Shown here one piece after another: positions 7,696 to 18,307 of a DNA stretch of 64,000 nt. Position numbers and translations under genes: made by a program. The notes under the pieces were generated by a model. It was not told the DNA's origin. It made no database searches and saw only the letters and a program-made list of their open reading frames with translations. This DNA is from Rossellomorea sp. BNER (GTDB taxonomy: Bacteria > Bacillota > Bacilli > Bacillales > Bacillaceae_B), in assembly GCA_024213275.1 (NCBI GenBank), contig JANAVG010000007.1, forward strand, positions 124,001 through 188,000. Direction: 5' to 3'. The stretch's first letter is position 1; each line of letters begins with the position of its first letter.

Positions 7696-8562
7696 TCAAT
7701 ATACAAATTTGTTGATTTCTTGAAAAAACACATCAATTTCATATTTAAATAATCCTTCTTCTTCTAAAAAAGGGTAATGATTGCTATGGTGAAAAGTAAT
7801 GAGTTTAGAGTTTGGAATGCCTTCATTCATCTCCATTGAGTATGGTAATGGACATTGGACATCATATTTTCCACAAATGATCAATGTCCTTACTGTGATT
7901 AAACTCAACTTCCGTGTCAAATCAAAAATAGGAAGTTCTCTATTAAAGTAATCCATTCGAGTTCCAGACATTTTTTTATGTATTGGTTTATTAAAATATG
8001 ATTCATATTTCTCTGGTTGATGAAGAGATAATTTGGTACGTTGTTCAGCAAGAATTTTTCTATTTTCATTTGATAAATCATGTCGTTTTAATTCTTCAAT
8101 CAGTCCTTGCATTTGTTGATAATTAGGATGTTGCGGATTATAAATGCATTCATTTGAAAATGTCCAGTACTCTCTGGCTGCAGCACCAACAATTACAAGC
8201 GCTTTTAAACTTTCAGAAAAAGAAATACCATATAGAACACCAAGCATTCCACCCGTTGAATGTCCTGCAAAACTCCACTGTTTATAACCTAAAGATTCTC
8301 TAATGGCTTCTATGTCAAATACTGTTTCAAGCATGCTTAATTGATAAGAATCCCTGGCTCTTTCTGAATTTCCCGCTTCTCTTAAATTTACAAGATGAAC
8401 CCTATGTGTCTCTGTAAAGGATTCTGCAAAATAGTCTCCGGAATGATTAAACTCTGAGTAGAGATGTGTCACACAAAGTGGTTCTCCAATTCCTTTTGTA
8501 AATACTTCGAACTCTCCTCTTGAAGTTCGAATGAGGTTCATGTTCCATTGGGTGTGATCCAT
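7696..8562 (-). CDS. alpha/beta-fold hydrolase
   Basis: 288 residues with the alpha/beta hydrolase order: LCVTHLYSEFNHSGDYFAESF near the N-terminus, VHLVNLREAGNSER, the nucleophile elbow FAGHSTGGML (Ser in GHSTG), the acid region LIICGKYDVQCPLP, and the late His in FHHSNHYPFLEE. The triad Ser-Asp-His is therefore complete. Proline iminopeptidases and 2-hydroxy-dienoate hydrolases share this layout; no substrate can be assigned. Ribosome site AAAGGAG is well placed. It ends 29 nt before the phosphotransferase start, so the two are probably one transcript. Confidence 0.82.
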   Translation of the reverse strand: MDHTQWNMNLIRTSRGEFEVFTKGIGEPLCVTHLYSEFNHSGDYFAESFTETHRVHLVNLREAGNSERARDSYQLSMLETVFDIEAIRESLGYKQWSFAGHSTGGMLGVLYGISFSESLKALVIVGAAAREYWTFSNECIYNPQHPNYQQMQGLIEELKRHDLSNENRKILAEQRTKLSLHQPEKYESYFNKPIHKKMSGTRMDYFNRELPIFDLTRKLSLITVRTLIICGKYDVQCPLPYSMEMNEGIPNSKLITFHHSNHYPFLEEEGLFKYEIDVFFQEINKFVY

Positions 8563-8681
8563 AATTAAATCTCCTTTATTTCTATCTAATCACTAAAATA
8601 TATGATTCGTATTTACTTTTTTAAAAAAGGGGGTTTCATCCTAATGATTATCTTTCTATACCCTTACTTGACCATTCCTAC

Positions 8682-8846
8682 TCATATTGGAATTTTTTGT
8701 TCACATATATAAGAATATTTTACCATTCTATTCACTAAGAAAGAAAATATAAATTCAATAAAATAGGCTGTCCCATAAGAGGGAAGGCTTTTTAGGCATT
8801 CCAATGTGTACTCCCCTTGGCCGTGTCTAACAAAGATTAATTTCAT
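8682..8846 (-). pseudogene. histidine-phosphatase family protein, N-terminal remnant
   Basis: The frame opens with MKLIFVRHGQGEYTLE, the unmistakable RHG catalytic start of the histidine phosphatase (phosphoglycerate-mutase-like) superfamily, where His is phosphorylated. After about 22 residues (up to KSLPS) the family resemblance ends at a stretch containing GGCTGTCCCATAAGAGG, similar to the flank of the family 1 repeat at 54500, and the frame runs on into unrelated low-complexity coding before a stop. About 150 further residues of the enzyme are missing. A repeat-associated deletion or insertion is likely. Upstream (to about 8985) is another coding-like fragment ending in LEKVVYDEINLC that I cannot assign. 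Confidence 0.6.
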
Positions 8847-8985
8847 CGTAAACCACCTTTTCCAATACTCTAATAAAAGAGAATCTTTGTTTGGTCATCT
8901 CACCAAGATGTGTTCCCATTGCAATTAGAGAAACCATAAACCAGGGAGTCTTTTTTTAGGGGTAACTTTTTTAAACTTACTGAAA

Positions 8986-9594
8986 TTAAGGAAATCTATT
9001 TTTCTTACACGAAATCATTTCTAACATCATCTCAAAAGAAATAATCCGAGATTCTTCATTATAATGTTTAGAAAAAGGATCGCAAAATCCATGGTGTCCG
9101 GAGAATTTACGTGTACTAATATTTTTCATCTTCATTATCGAGATTAATTCCTCAACATTATAGGATGGTTCACTTTCTGGGAAAAATAATAAGGTAGGAC
9201 AATTTGGCACTACTTCAATGTAATCACGAATTCTTGATCCATAATATCCTACAACTCCATTAATGTTTTTCACTTCACTACAAAGCCAAGCAATCGTTGC
9301 TCCAACACTATAACCAATAACATAAATTTGTTCATATCGATCAGCAAAGTCATTAATTAATTTCTTAATAATATTGACTCCATTCTGAAATCCTACATTA
9401 TTTTTAAAGTGATGATAGGCTGTTTCCTCCTGAATATAATCAAAAACTATTTCTTTTCCCAATAAATTAGGACAAATAATATCAAACTGTTGATCTGATA
9501 ATTGGTTGCAAACATTCTTTATATGGTCATTTATTCCATAAATCTCATGGATAACGAGGATAACAGTGGTTGAATGGTTGTCTATGAAAATCAT
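8986..9594 (-). CDS. dienelactone-hydrolase-like alpha/beta hydrolase
   Basis: 202 residues: VILVIHEIYGINDHIKNVCNQLSDQQFDIICPNLLG is the characteristic opening of dienelactone hydrolases, GYSVGATIAWL is the nucleophile elbow (Ser instead of the Cys of classical DLH), and the late motif GHHGFCDPFS supplies the catalytic His. An acid residue probably lies in LLFFPESEPSYNVEEL. The protein is shorter than classical DLH (about 236). Cytoplasmic; the substrate is unknown. The ribosome site GGGGAG precedes the ATG. The gene is isolated between a remnant region and the large protease. Confidence 0.78.
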   Translation of the reverse strand: MIFIDNHSTTVILVIHEIYGINDHIKNVCNQLSDQQFDIICPNLLGKEIVFDYIQEETAYHHFKNNVGFQNGVNIIKKLINDFADRYEQIYVIGYSVGATIAWLCSEVKNINGVVGYYGSRIRDYIEVVPNCPTLLFFPESEPSYNVEELISIMKMKNISTRKFSGHHGFCDPFSKHYNEESRIISFEMMLEMISCKKNRFP

Positions 9595-9626
9595 TTCCCT
9601 ACTCCCCTCTACTTTAATATTCTTTT

Positions 9627-9788
9627 ATGAAACATTTTAACCCAATCAATATTTATTCTGTAAGATATTATTTTGAAGGCGGTTTATTTGTCTTAGATGA
9701 CGAGAATTTTGACTATCTATTTTACCGTACTAATAAAAGAAAGACTGACCCAAAACATCGTTATTACGACACTTTGAATCAGCCTTAA
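9627..9788 (+). CDS. possible 53-aa hypothetical protein
   Basis: An ATG-initiated frame gives a soluble, aromatic-rich peptide (INIYSVRYYFEGGLFVLDDENFDYLFYRTNKRK...). The composition is protein-like rather than random, but no ribosome site is visible and no family is recognised. It could be a remnant of a longer gene. It occupies most of the gap between the hydrolase and the protease terminus and reads against both. Confidence 0.25.
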   Translation: MKHFNPINIYSVRYYFEGGLFVLDDENFDYLFYRTNKRKTDPKHRYYDTLNQP

Positions 9789-9826
9789 CCACTTTCCATG
9801 ATGTTCTATTTTATCGACTAGAAGGG

Positions 9827-12800
9827 TTAGTGTTTCTTTTTCCCTTTATCCTTAGTCATTTTATTTAGTTCAAGAGCTACGAATTTTGATAATTTTTTTG
9901 TTTTGAATTCCATAACCCCTGATTCATATTTAGCTTTTAATGGTTTTAATGTCATGGCATCATAAACATCTATATCTTTATAATGTTTCACATCAGATTC
10001 ATTTACAAGCAGTTTTATTTCTGCATGATGTGCAAGATGATTCACAACATGAATATCACCATTTGTTTCAGTTGTAAACGAGTACTCATATCCATCTGAT
10101 ACAACTGCTCCCTTAGCGGTTACAGGTATAGAATCTGTCCCTTCTAGATTCACATTGAAAAATACTTTTTCTGATTCTGTTTCTGAAAGCTGTTTTACTA
10201 CTTTTTTATTGACTTTTACTTGTGTTTTATCTGCTTTAAATACAACAGATTTCTTTGATTGCCCTAGTGTTTTCACAATGGAGTTAGACATTTCTGCTTT
10301 TACGTTTGTAATAGCTTCCGTGAAAGAAGGTAATGTGATAATAACTTCTTTAGCTTTTTTATCATTTAGTTGACCAGCAATATCTTCATAATTTACAACG
10401 ATTGTTGCAGTATCCTCCTGCTCTTCAGGCTCTTCTGCAACGTTAATCGTCATCTCCTTTGAAGCAGTGTTCTGTGCAGAATCAACTACATTCAGTGTCA
10501 CTGTATTTTCACCGATCTTTAACTCAGTAAGGGCAAATGAGAAGCTTCCATCCTGGTCTAATGTAACAGGATTACTTTCAATCACATTTCCATCTCTATC
10601 TTTCACTTCATATGTCACCGATAATTTGTCATTTACGTCATATTCGCCTTCAAAAACCGTTTCAACTGTTGTCTTGAAATCTATGAATTTATCATCAATA
10701 TCACCATTTACCTCATAGGTGTTTCCTTCAATTTCACCTTCGACAGTATCCATGGAAATCTTAGGTGCTGATGATTTTACAAAGATAGGACCTACATAAT
10801 CCGTTGTATACATTGGACTTCCTATTGGATTTGTTGCTCTAATATCAATTGTGTAGACTCCATCTGGTGCTTGTTTGACAGTAAAGTCATTCCAATCCGT
10901 ATAGGTACCATCAAATGTAAGTGATTTAGGTCCAGTAGTGATTTTATTTGTAGATAACATATATCCTAAATAGCCGTCCCCGTACTTGCCACCTTCAGGA
11001 TTCGATGCGTCCCATAATTCGATAAATGTCATTCCATGCTCATTATGGAATTCATAGTTCACTGTTGTTCTGTCTAATTTACCATCTCCATTTGGAGAGA
11101 TGGCATAATCTTCAATGGAGTAATCCTTTAAACCTGAAATAATCGGTGGTGATAAATTAGCTGCAAATGGTAGTGAAAGATTAGTAGTACCATTGCTAAT
11201 ATGAAGATACCCTTGGATTTCATCTCCCGCTTTTCCTTCGCCCTTTGGAACGTTTAATGTTACATTCAGCATTTGTTCGTTCTCAAGAGTGAATCCAGTT
11301 TTATCGACTGTAACAGTTGATGCTGCCATGTCACCAGTAGGCTTTCTAGTCACTTCGACTGAAACCTGATAGTCACTAGGTGTGCCTTCGAGATTTTTCA
11401 CTTTAATTTGTTTATGAATCTCTTGTTTTTTTTCAGGATCGGGTTCAATTTTTCCGAAAGTGATCGTGCCCTTTACGTTTTCAATTTCTTTTGACTCAGA
11501 AATAGTTGTATCCAATGAATAGGCTAATGCTTCTGCAGTAGCAGCATTTAGAGGTTGTACAAGTCCTGAGCCTTGTGCAAAAACATCAAATTTCTCTGTA
11601 TCTAATTGTTTCGCTGTATTAGAAAGCGCCACTTTAATATCAAATGGAGTCCAATCTGGATTCATTGATTTTAATAGAGCTGCAATTCCTGCTACATGTG
11701 GTGTTGCCATGCTTGTTCCTGTGTAACGATCATAAGATGTTGAATAATCAGCATTTGGATTGTCTTTACCATAGGAAGCTATTGTTGACATAATATTTGT
11801 TCCTGGTGCAGATACATCAGGCTTAATATCGAACACTGGTTTTGCTGGTCCTTGGGAACTAGAAGAGTTTATCTGATCTCCTGCTGTCATTCCACTTGTG
11901 TAATCACTAAAGGTTACCTTGCCTGGATTTGAAGCTAGAGCTTCTCTTAATGCTTTTCCTTCCTCAGTAGCCATATCAAAGGTTGGCAGTGAGTCAAATG
12001 AGTTCCCTAAGTACACATTTGCAGGTCCGGCACCTTCGACATTATTATGAATAATCGTTGCAACCGCTCCTGCTTTCTTCGCAGCTACAATCTTATCTAC
12101 AAATGCAATTTCCCCACGAGATATTAAAGCCACTTTCCCTTTAACGTCAACATCAGAAAAGTCAGCTTCTTTCCCAACTCCTGGAATAGCTACGACATCA
12201 AATGTCCCACTTAAAGATTCTTTAGGGTCATTACCAAATGTCCAAGACATCATGCTTACTTGTGATGAATGATTATACGTTCCAGATTCTACTTTTACAG
12301 TTGCATTCTTTGATTCTTCCGGAAGTGTTGAGTTCCCTACAGAAATCGCTAACGCTGATGTTGCTGGGTTTCCTATTGTGCTGCGCCCTGGCCCACTATT
12401 TCCTGTAGCGATAACCGCTGTTACTCCAGCTAATGTTGCATTATTAATGGCAATAGAATCAGCCGCAATTTGGCTATTATTGCTACCACCTAATGATAGG
12501 TTAATAATATCCAAGCCCTCTTCCACAGATTTTTCAATAGCAGCAATAATACCAGAAGTTGATCCACTTCCGTATGCTCCTAATACACGGTAAGCATAGA
12601 GTTCAATTTTCGGGGCAATTCCTTTAATGTCATACATATTCTTCCCTTGCGCAGCAATGGTTCCTGCTACGTGAGTACCATGTGAGGTGTAAAATGCGCT
12701 CCCTCTTTCATTAAATTCAGGTCTGTGATCTGGACGATCTAGTGGTGACGTTTCATATGGATCATCATCTGCACGAGGTCTGGCATAATCTGACCCATTA

Positions 12801-13522
12801 TGTGGGACGAAGTTATATCCGCCTTTGTAAACTCCTTCAAATTCTGGGTGATTATAATCAATTCCTGTATCGAGTACAGCAACTTTTACACCTTGGCCTT
12901 CATAACCCATTTCCCATAGTTTAGGGATTTGAAGATGTGGTATACTTTCCGCCATATGAGTTCCGACTGTACCATCTTGTTCAGGTTTACCTAATGCATG
13001 TACTTCTAAATCAGGCTCAATGCTTACAACACCTTCCATCTTAAGAAGATCGTTTACTTCGTTTGCTTTTAACTCAAGTGACATTCCATTAAAAGCATTA
13101 TTATATTCAAAGCCCTTTTTATAGTTGATATCCTTCTTTTCTAATTGTTGTTCAAATTTTTCTTGTTGTGATTTTACTTCACTTTTAACTTCCTTTTTTT
13201 CAGATGCAGTTAAAGATTTTCCTTTGATCTCTTTCTTTCCTTTTACAAAAGAAACAGGTGGTTCAGATAATTGAACAATAACACCTACTTTTTTATCGTC
13301 TTTCTCACTAAAATCTTGTAGCTGCGGATGTAATTGAGGTTGTTGATCTAATATTGCTTGCTGCTCTGCAATGATGGACTTCAATTGCATGATTCTCTCA
13401 TTAGTTTCTACAGATTTTGAATTACTCACTTTTTCTGCAGAAGCAAATGGAGTTAGTAGTGCAAAGATAAGAGTGAAAACTAGTAAACTACTAAAAAATT
13501 TCAATAAATAATTCTTCTTCAA
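9827..13522 (-). CDS. secreted subtilisin-like serine protease with PA domain (Vpr-like), 1231 aa
   Basis: Signal peptide (residues 1-29, ending ASA), an I9 inhibitor-type prodomain (about 78-178, with a Lys/Glu-rich insert), then the S8 catalytic domain: Asp218 in VAVLDTGID, His281 in SHGTHVAG, oxyanion Asn375 in TGNSGP and Ser604 in GTSMATPHVAG. A protease-associated (PA) domain is inserted at about 440-540. After the catalytic domain come an Fn3-like/DUF1034 region, Ig-like modules (IEGNTYEVNGDIDDKF...) and a basic tail ending GKKKH. Bacillus subtilis Vpr is about 806 residues, so this C-terminus is some 400 residues longer, probably for substrate or wall binding. No LPXTG is present. The start is TTG with AAAGGGG upstream. 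It degrades extracellular protein for nutrition and is monocistronic. Confidence 0.93.
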   Translation of the reverse strand: MKKNYLLKFFSSLLVFTLIFALLTPFASAEKVSNSKSVETNERIMQLKSIIAEQQAILDQQPQLHPQLQDFSEKDDKKVGVIVQLSEPPVSFVKGKKEIKGKSLTASEKKEVKSEVKSQQEKFEQQLEKKDINYKKGFEYNNAFNGMSLELKANEVNDLLKMEGVVSIEPDLEVHALGKPEQDGTVGTHMAESIPHLQIPKLWEMGYEGQGVKVAVLDTGIDYNHPEFEGVYKGGYNFVPHNGSDYARPRADDDPYETSPLDRPDHRPEFNERGSAFYTSHGTHVAGTIAAQGKNMYDIKGIAPKIELYAYRVLGAYGSGSTSGIIAAIEKSVEEGLDIINLSLGGSNNSQIAADSIAINNATLAGVTAVIATGNSGPGRSTIGNPATSALAISVGNSTLPEESKNATVKVESGTYNHSSQVSMMSWTFGNDPKESLSGTFDVVAIPGVGKEADFSDVDVKGKVALISRGEIAFVDKIVAAKKAGAVATIIHNNVEGAGPANVYLGNSFDSLPTFDMATEEGKALREALASNPGKVTFSDYTSGMTAGDQINSSSSQGPAKPVFDIKPDVSAPGTNIMSTIASYGKDNPNADYSTSYDRYTGTSMATPHVAGIAALLKSMNPDWTPFDIKVALSNTAKQLDTEKFDVFAQGSGLVQPLNAATAEALAYSLDTTISESKEIENVKGTITFGKIEPDPEKKQEIHKQIKVKNLEGTPSDYQVSVEVTRKPTGDMAASTVTVDKTGFTLENEQMLNVTLNVPKGEGKAGDEIQGYLHISNGTTNLSLPFAANLSPPIISGLKDYSIEDYAISPNGDGKLDRTTVNYEFHNEHGMTFIELWDASNPEGGKYGDGYLGYMLSTNKITTGPKSLTFDGTYTDWNDFTVKQAPDGVYTIDIRATNPIGSPMYTTDYVGPIFVKSSAPKISMDTVEGEIEGNTYEVNGDIDDKFIDFKTTVETVFEGEYDVNDKLSVTYEVKDRDGNVIESNPVTLDQDGSFSFALTELKIGENTVTLNVVDSAQNTASKEMTINVAEEPEEQEDTATIVVNYEDIAGQLNDKKAKEVIITLPSFTEAITNVKAEMSNSIVKTLGQSKKSVVFKADKTQVKVNKKVVKQLSETESEKVFFNVNLEGTDSIPVTAKGAVVSDGYEYSFTTETNGDIHVVNHLAHHAEIKLLVNESDVKHYKDIDVYDAMTLKPLKAKYESGVMEFKTKKLSKFVALELNKMTKDKGKKKH

Positions 13523-14061
13523 AACAATACCCCTTTGCTAAAAATATTTTTGGACAATAAAAAATTGTTCTTATGTAAAGAGCAATTTCACCCTTCAACT
13601 CTCCCTCCATATGCTTTTCTACACTTGTCCAAATAGTGCAAAAATTATTCTACCACTATTTTTTATTATAAAAAGGCGTAAATCACTCATTTATTCGAAA
13701 TCGAGGGTCACTTATGAAAAGATTATCCATACTTACTATATTAAATTAGACTATAAGGATTATATATTTTTCTAATTTGTTGTGATTCAACTAATCTCGA
13801 CATTTTACCCTAGAAATCTGAAGAATAAAATGAACAAAAAAAAAGAAAAAGAAGTCCGGTTAATCGAATTCTTTTTTGAAATTAATTTCAAATATATGGA
13901 TTTATATTGTTATAGTAGTATTATTTTTTTAACATGAGGTACAAGGGTCACAACACCATTTTCGGGAAATTGTATGTTTTGGCCATTTTAGCCCGTTTCC
14001 TATACACTAAGGAAATTGGCTCTTTTTTGTCTTATATTTTTTTAAGTGAGAATAAAGTTAT
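13523..14061. other. long intergenic region upstream of the protease
   Basis: About 540 A/T-rich bases without a convincing gene. It contains the protease leader, stretches of poly-A/T, and near the right end a plus-strand terminator-like hairpin. No family 1 or 2 repeat is present. The region is a plausible site for transition-state regulation (AbrB-like A/T-rich DNA), but no specific operator can be named. Confidence 0.4.
13990..14027 (+). terminator. Rho-independent terminator-like hairpin
   Basis: Stem AGCC-c-GTTTCCT / AGGAAAT-t-GGCT around ATACACTA, followed by a run of six T. It reads plus although no plus-strand gene precedes it, so it may be left from a deleted gene. Confidence 0.5.
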
Positions 14062-14251
14062 TTAATTTTCAAACCTCAAACACGTATAACCCCGTTCTAG
14101 GATAAGGACGGGGTTAAAATAAGAATCTTTACAGGTCAAACAAATCAGGGGAAGAGGGCAATATTTATTGCCTAATAGCTTTGGAAATAAAGTTTGATCA
14201 TTAATAGGAGTACCGCCAACATCCCTGTTTGCTGGCGGGTATCCCTTCATG

Positions 14252-15514
14252 TTAAATTAATAAGTCAAATAACACAGGGTTTTTATTCAATTCAATAAAT
14301 TGAATGTTATTTTGGCTGAATCGTGTAATTAAGGGCTCATACCCTTCCTTATTTTTCAGTTCTACTCCAACGAGGGCCGGTCCGTTTTCTTTATTATTTT
14401 TCTTAATGTATTCAAAACGGGTAATATCATCATCCTGTCCCAAACCCTTATCAAGAAATTCTTTCAGCGCCCCTGAACGCTGTGGGAATTCGATAATAAA
14501 ATAATGTTTTAAACCTTCGTAAATGAGGGAGCGTTCTTTCATTTCTTGCATTCTATCAATATCATTATTCCCACCGCTTATCGTGCAAACAACCGTTTTA
14601 CCTTTAATTTCTTCTTTATAAAAGTCTAATGCGGCAATGGAGAGGGCACCTGCTGGTTCTGCAACGATTGCGTTTTTCGTATATAGCTCTAAAATTGTTG
14701 TACAAATTTTTCCTTCTGGCACCAATATGATATCATCCAATACATCCTTACACACTTCAAAAGTTAAGCTGCCAACTCGTTTAACCGCTGCTCCATCAAC
14801 GAAACTATCAATACTTTCCAGTTCAACATTTTCACCTTGTAAAAAGGCTTCTTTCATCGAAGCGGCACCAGCCGGTTCAACTCCAATTATTTTTGTAGAG
14901 GGACTCACACCCTTTAGATACGTACCGATTCCCGATGCTAACCCGCCACCGCCAATTGAAGTGAATACGTAATCTACCATTTTATCTATATCATTCAAAA
15001 TCTCAACAGCAACCGTTCCTTGACCAGTGATTACGTATGGATCATCAAATGGATGAATAAATGTCATCCCATGCGCTTCACAATAATGCTTTGCTTCCTG
15101 AAAGGAGTTATCAAATGTGTCACCGACTAAAACAATATCGACATATTCCCCCCCAAAACGTTCTACCTGTGAAACTTTCTGTTTTGGGGTTGTAGTCGGC
15201 ATAAAGATTTTTGACGAAACCTTTAATAAGTTACATGTGTAGGCTACTCCTTGTGCATGATTTCCGGCACTAGCGCAAACAACACCATTTTGTAATTGCT
15301 TCTCTGATAAACTTCGAATCAAGTTATAAGCACCACGGATTTTAAAAGAACGAATAACTTGTAGGTCTTCCCGTTTCAAATAGATATCACAATCATATTG
15401 ATTGGATAAAATCGGATCCCGTTGCAGCGGCGTTTTAATTATAATATCCTTCAAATGATTATGAGCCACAAGGACATCTTCAAGTTTCACTCTTTCTCTT
15501 GCACCTTGAATCAT
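14252..15514 (-). CDS. ilvA: threonine dehydratase (deaminase), biosynthetic
   Basis: 420 residues, first committed step to isoleucine: L-threonine to 2-oxobutanoate and ammonia with pyridoxal phosphate. The PLP lysine sits in RSFKIRGAYN, the phosphate cup is in SIGGGGLASG, and CASAGNHAQG is the third fold-type II signature. One ACT-like regulatory domain follows (YFIIEFPQRSGALKEFLDKGL...), as in the single-domain Bacillus enzyme, and should mediate isoleucine feedback. It is the last gene of the ilv operon, 34 nt after ilvD. A hairpin CCGCCA/TGGCGG follows the stop directly, without a good T run. Confidence 0.96.
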   Translation of the reverse strand: MIQGARERVKLEDVLVAHNHLKDIIIKTPLQRDPILSNQYDCDIYLKREDLQVIRSFKIRGAYNLIRSLSEKQLQNGVVCASAGNHAQGVAYTCNLLKVSSKIFMPTTTPKQKVSQVERFGGEYVDIVLVGDTFDNSFQEAKHYCEAHGMTFIHPFDDPYVITGQGTVAVEILNDIDKMVDYVFTSIGGGGLASGIGTYLKGVSPSTKIIGVEPAGAASMKEAFLQGENVELESIDSFVDGAAVKRVGSLTFEVCKDVLDDIILVPEGKICTTILELYTKNAIVAEPAGALSIAALDFYKEEIKGKTVVCTISGGNNDIDRMQEMKERSLIYEGLKHYFIIEFPQRSGALKEFLDKGLGQDDDITRFEYIKKNNKENGPALVGVELKNKEGYEPLITRFSQNNIQFIELNKNPVLFDLLI

Positions 15515-15548
15515 CTCGTATCATTCCTTATTCCTTTTTATATTGATT

Positions 15549-17222
15549 TCAATCAAAATTTTGCATTTTCAGAACAGCGCCTGTGTTAGCTGAAGTTACC
15601 ATTTGTGCATAACGCCCGAGCCAGCCTGATTGTACTTTCAGACTTGGCCTTTTCCATTCTTTCTGGCGTTTTTCTAATTCTTCATCACTGACTTTCACTT
15701 CAAGAAGACGTTCTTCCACATCAATACATACAATATCTCCTTGTTGTAAAAGGGCGATTTCTCCTCCAGCAGCAGCCTCCGGTGAAATATGTCCAACTGA
15801 AATACCGCGTGATGCACCTGAGAAGCGCCCGTCCGTCAATAGCGCAACATCGGCATCTAATCCCATACCTGCGATTGCAGAAGTCGGCGCTAGCATTTCC
15901 GGCATGCCAGGTCCGCCCCTTGGACCTTCATAACGAATGACGACAACATCCCCTTTTTTTACTTTTCCAAGCATAATACCGGCAAGCGCCTCATCCTGAG
16001 AATGGAAAATAACGCATGGCCCTTCAAATCGTTTCACATTTGTCGCACCGCTTTTAATTACCGCCCCATCCCGGGCGAGGTTTCCTTTCAATATACGAAG
16101 GCCCCCTTCCTTGCTATGCGGATTTTCTAGCGTATGAATGACCTCATTATCTTGAACATCTGCATCGGCGATATTTACCCCTAATGTTTTGCCTGTAACG
16201 GTAATGCGGTCAAGATGTAGTACCCCTTCTTTTCTGCTCAGCTCTTTCAAAATCGCACTGATGCCACCTGCTCGATCAATGTCTTCCATATGCCAATTGG
16301 AGGCAGGGCTTACTTTACATAAATGCGGAACACGGCGTGAAATCTCATCAATCCGACCCATGTCATAATCGAGTCCCGCTTCATGCGCAAGCGCCAACGT
16401 ATGCAGTACTGTATTTGTCGAACCCCCCATCGCCATATCCAGTGCGAATGCATCATCAATCGCCTCTTCTGTGACAATGTCACGGGGTTTGATATCCTTT
16501 TCGATTAATAACTTCAATTTCTCTGATACCTGTTTAATTAATTCCTTCCGCCGCGGATCAGTTGCTAATATGCTTCCATTGCCAGGGAGCGCAAGACCTA
16601 ATACTTCACACAAACAATTCATCGAATTTGCCGTGAACATCCCAGAGCAAGAACCGCATGTCGGACAGCCATGATCTTCAATATCCTTTAATTCATCTTC
16701 TGAAATTTTCCCAGATTGATAGGCTCCAACTCCTTCAAAAACGGAACTTAAATCAACGACATCTCCTTTTGAAGTTTTTCCCGCAGCCATTGGGCCTCCA
16801 GAAACAAAAACAGTTGGAATATTAACCCTCATCGCTGCCATCATCATGCCCGGCGTGATTTTATCACAGTTCGGAATACAAATCATTCCATCAAACCAGT
16901 GCGCATTTACTACCGTTTCGACCGAATCGGCGATGATCTCGCGGCTCGGCAATGAATAACGCATTCCGATATGTCCCATCGCAATTCCGTCATCAACCCC
17001 AATTGTATTGAACTCAAATGGAACCATGCCCGCTTCTCGTACCGCTTCTTTCACTAGACGGCCGAACTCATTAAGATGCATATGCCCTGGAATAATTTCA
17101 ACAAAAGAATTACAAATCGCTACAAATGGTTTATCAAAATCCTCATCCTTTAATCCAGTTGCCTTCAACAAGCTACGGTGAGGCGCCCGGTCAAAACCCT
17201 TTTTAATCATGTTGCTTCTCAT
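15549..17222 (-). CDS. ilvD: dihydroxy-acid dehydratase
   Basis: 557 residues. Converts 2,3-dihydroxy-3-methyl(butanoate/valerate) to the 2-oxo acids of valine and isoleucine using an iron-sulfur cluster. Cluster ligands are visible in [18 protein letters not shown] and [18 protein letters not shown]. The C-terminal part has [16 protein letters not shown] and [13 protein letters not shown], diagnostic for IlvD/Edd enzymes. I start at the ATG at 17222 (residues [19 protein letters not shown]), the family's usual N-terminus; the upstream ATG at 17231 is only 3 nt from AAAGG. It lies 80 nt after ilvC. Confidence 0.96.
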   Translation of the reverse strand: MRSNMIKKGFDRAPHRSLLKATGLKDEDFDKPFVAICNSFVEIIPGHMHLNEFGRLVKEAVREAGMVPFEFNTIGVDDGIAMGHIGMRYSLPSREIIADSVETVVNAHWFDGMICIPNCDKITPGMMMAAMRVNIPTVFVSGGPMAAGKTSKGDVVDLSSVFEGVGAYQSGKISEDELKDIEDHGCPTCGSCSGMFTANSMNCLCEVLGLALPGNGSILATDPRRKELIKQVSEKLKLLIEKDIKPRDIVTEEAIDDAFALDMAMGGSTNTVLHTLALAHEAGLDYDMGRIDEISRRVPHLCKVSPASNWHMEDIDRAGGISAILKELSRKEGVLHLDRITVTGKTLGVNIADADVQDNEVIHTLENPHSKEGGLRILKGNLARDGAVIKSGATNVKRFEGPCVIFHSQDEALAGIMLGKVKKGDVVVIRYEGPRGGPGMPEMLAPTSAIAGMGLDADVALLTDGRFSGASRGISVGHISPEAAAGGEIALLQQGDIVCIDVEERLLEVKVSDEELEKRQKEWKRPSLKVQSGWLGRYAQMVTSANTGAVLKMQNFD

Positions 17223-17302
17223 ATATCCCATATCCTTTCAAACCCGTATTCTCTCATTCTTCCCTGTCAAAGACGGTAGGGCACCTGTATATACTATTTT
17301 CT

Positions 17303-18292
17303 TTATGGACATTGAATCCAAGTCATCATCTCACGCAATCGTGATCCCACTTCTTCAAGAGGATGATCTTGTTCCGCTTTTTTCATCGCATTATACGTTG
17401 GACGTCCTGCTTGATTTTCCAAAATCCACTTTTTTGCGAACTCCCCTTGTTGAATTTCCCGCAAAACCTGCTTCATCTCTTTTTTCGTTTCATCCGTAAC
17501 GATTCTGGATCCTGTTATATAATCACCATACTCAGCGGTGTCGGAGATAGAATGTCGCATCGTCGTTAAACCGCCCTCATACATTAAATCAACAATCAGC
17601 TTCAATTCATGCAAACATTCAAAATACGCGATTTCCGGACGATACCCACCCTCTGTCAACGTTTCAAAACCGGCTTTTACAAGTGCTGTGACACCGCCGC
17701 AAAGTACCGCTTGCTCACCGAATAAATCGGTTTCAGTTTCTTCTTGGAATGATGTTTCGATGACACCGGCACGTGTACAACCGATCCCTTTCGCATAAGC
17801 AAGCGCCACATCAAAGGCGCTTCCAGTCGCATCCTGGTGGACAGCAACTAAAGCGGGAACACCATTTCCTTCCTGGAACACACGGCGGACGAGATGCCCT
17901 GGGCTTTTCGGTGCTACCATCGCGACATCAACATGCTTTGGCGGCTGGATTTGTCCAAAGTGAATATTAAATCCATGAGAGAAAAGCAGCATCTTGCCTT
18001 TGCGTAAATTCGGTTCCACTTCATTGCTATATACTTGTGCCTGCTGTTCATCTGGAAGCAATACTTGTACAACATCCGCAAATTGTACCGCTTCTTCGAC
18101 TGACATTACTCTAAATCCATCTGTTTTCGCCTGCTGAAATGATTTTCCTTGGCGGACACCAACTACAACCTGAACACCAGAGTCGCGTAAATTTTTTGCT
18201 TGTGCACGGCCTTGTGAACCATATCCTACTATAACTACGGTTCTTCCCAGTAATATATCTAAGTTTGCATCTTGTTGGTAATATGTTTTCAT
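17303..18292 (-). CDS. ilvC: ketol-acid reductoisomerase (NADP+)
   Basis: 329 residues, class I. The Rossmann motif [17 protein letters not shown] is followed by [13 protein letters not shown], whose Arg and Ser fit NADPH preference. Mg-binding and catalytic residues lie in [12 protein letters not shown] (Asp, Glu) and [17 protein letters not shown]. It isomerises and reduces 2-acetolactate or 2-aceto-2-hydroxybutanoate to the dihydroxy acids. [25 protein letters not shown] is the usual conserved segment. It sits 15 nt after ilvN in the same operon. The length is near the 330-340 norm, so it is intact. Confidence 0.97.
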   Translation of the reverse strand: MKTYYQQDANLDILLGRTVVIVGYGSQGRAQAKNLRDSGVQVVVGVRQGKSFQQAKTDGFRVMSVEEAVQFADVVQVLLPDEQQAQVYSNEVEPNLRKGKMLLFSHGFNIHFGQIQPPKHVDVAMVAPKSPGHLVRRVFQEGNGVPALVAVHQDATGSAFDVALAYAKGIGCTRAGVIETSFQEETETDLFGEQAVLCGGVTALVKAGFETLTEGGYRPEIAYFECLHELKLIVDLMYEGGLTTMRHSISDTAEYGDYITGSRIVTDETKKEMKQVLREIQQGEFAKKWILENQAGRPTYNAMKKAEQDHPLEEVGSRLREMMTWIQCP

Positions 18293-18307
18293 CCTTTGTA
18301 CCTCTCC

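Noticed and set aside
14062..14250. 62-codon minus-strand ORF after ilvA
   Set aside because: No ribosome site, includes two hairpin arms (CCGCCA/TGGCGG and CCCCGT/ACGGGG) and has no protein-like pattern. It is more probably the 3' region of the ilv transcript.
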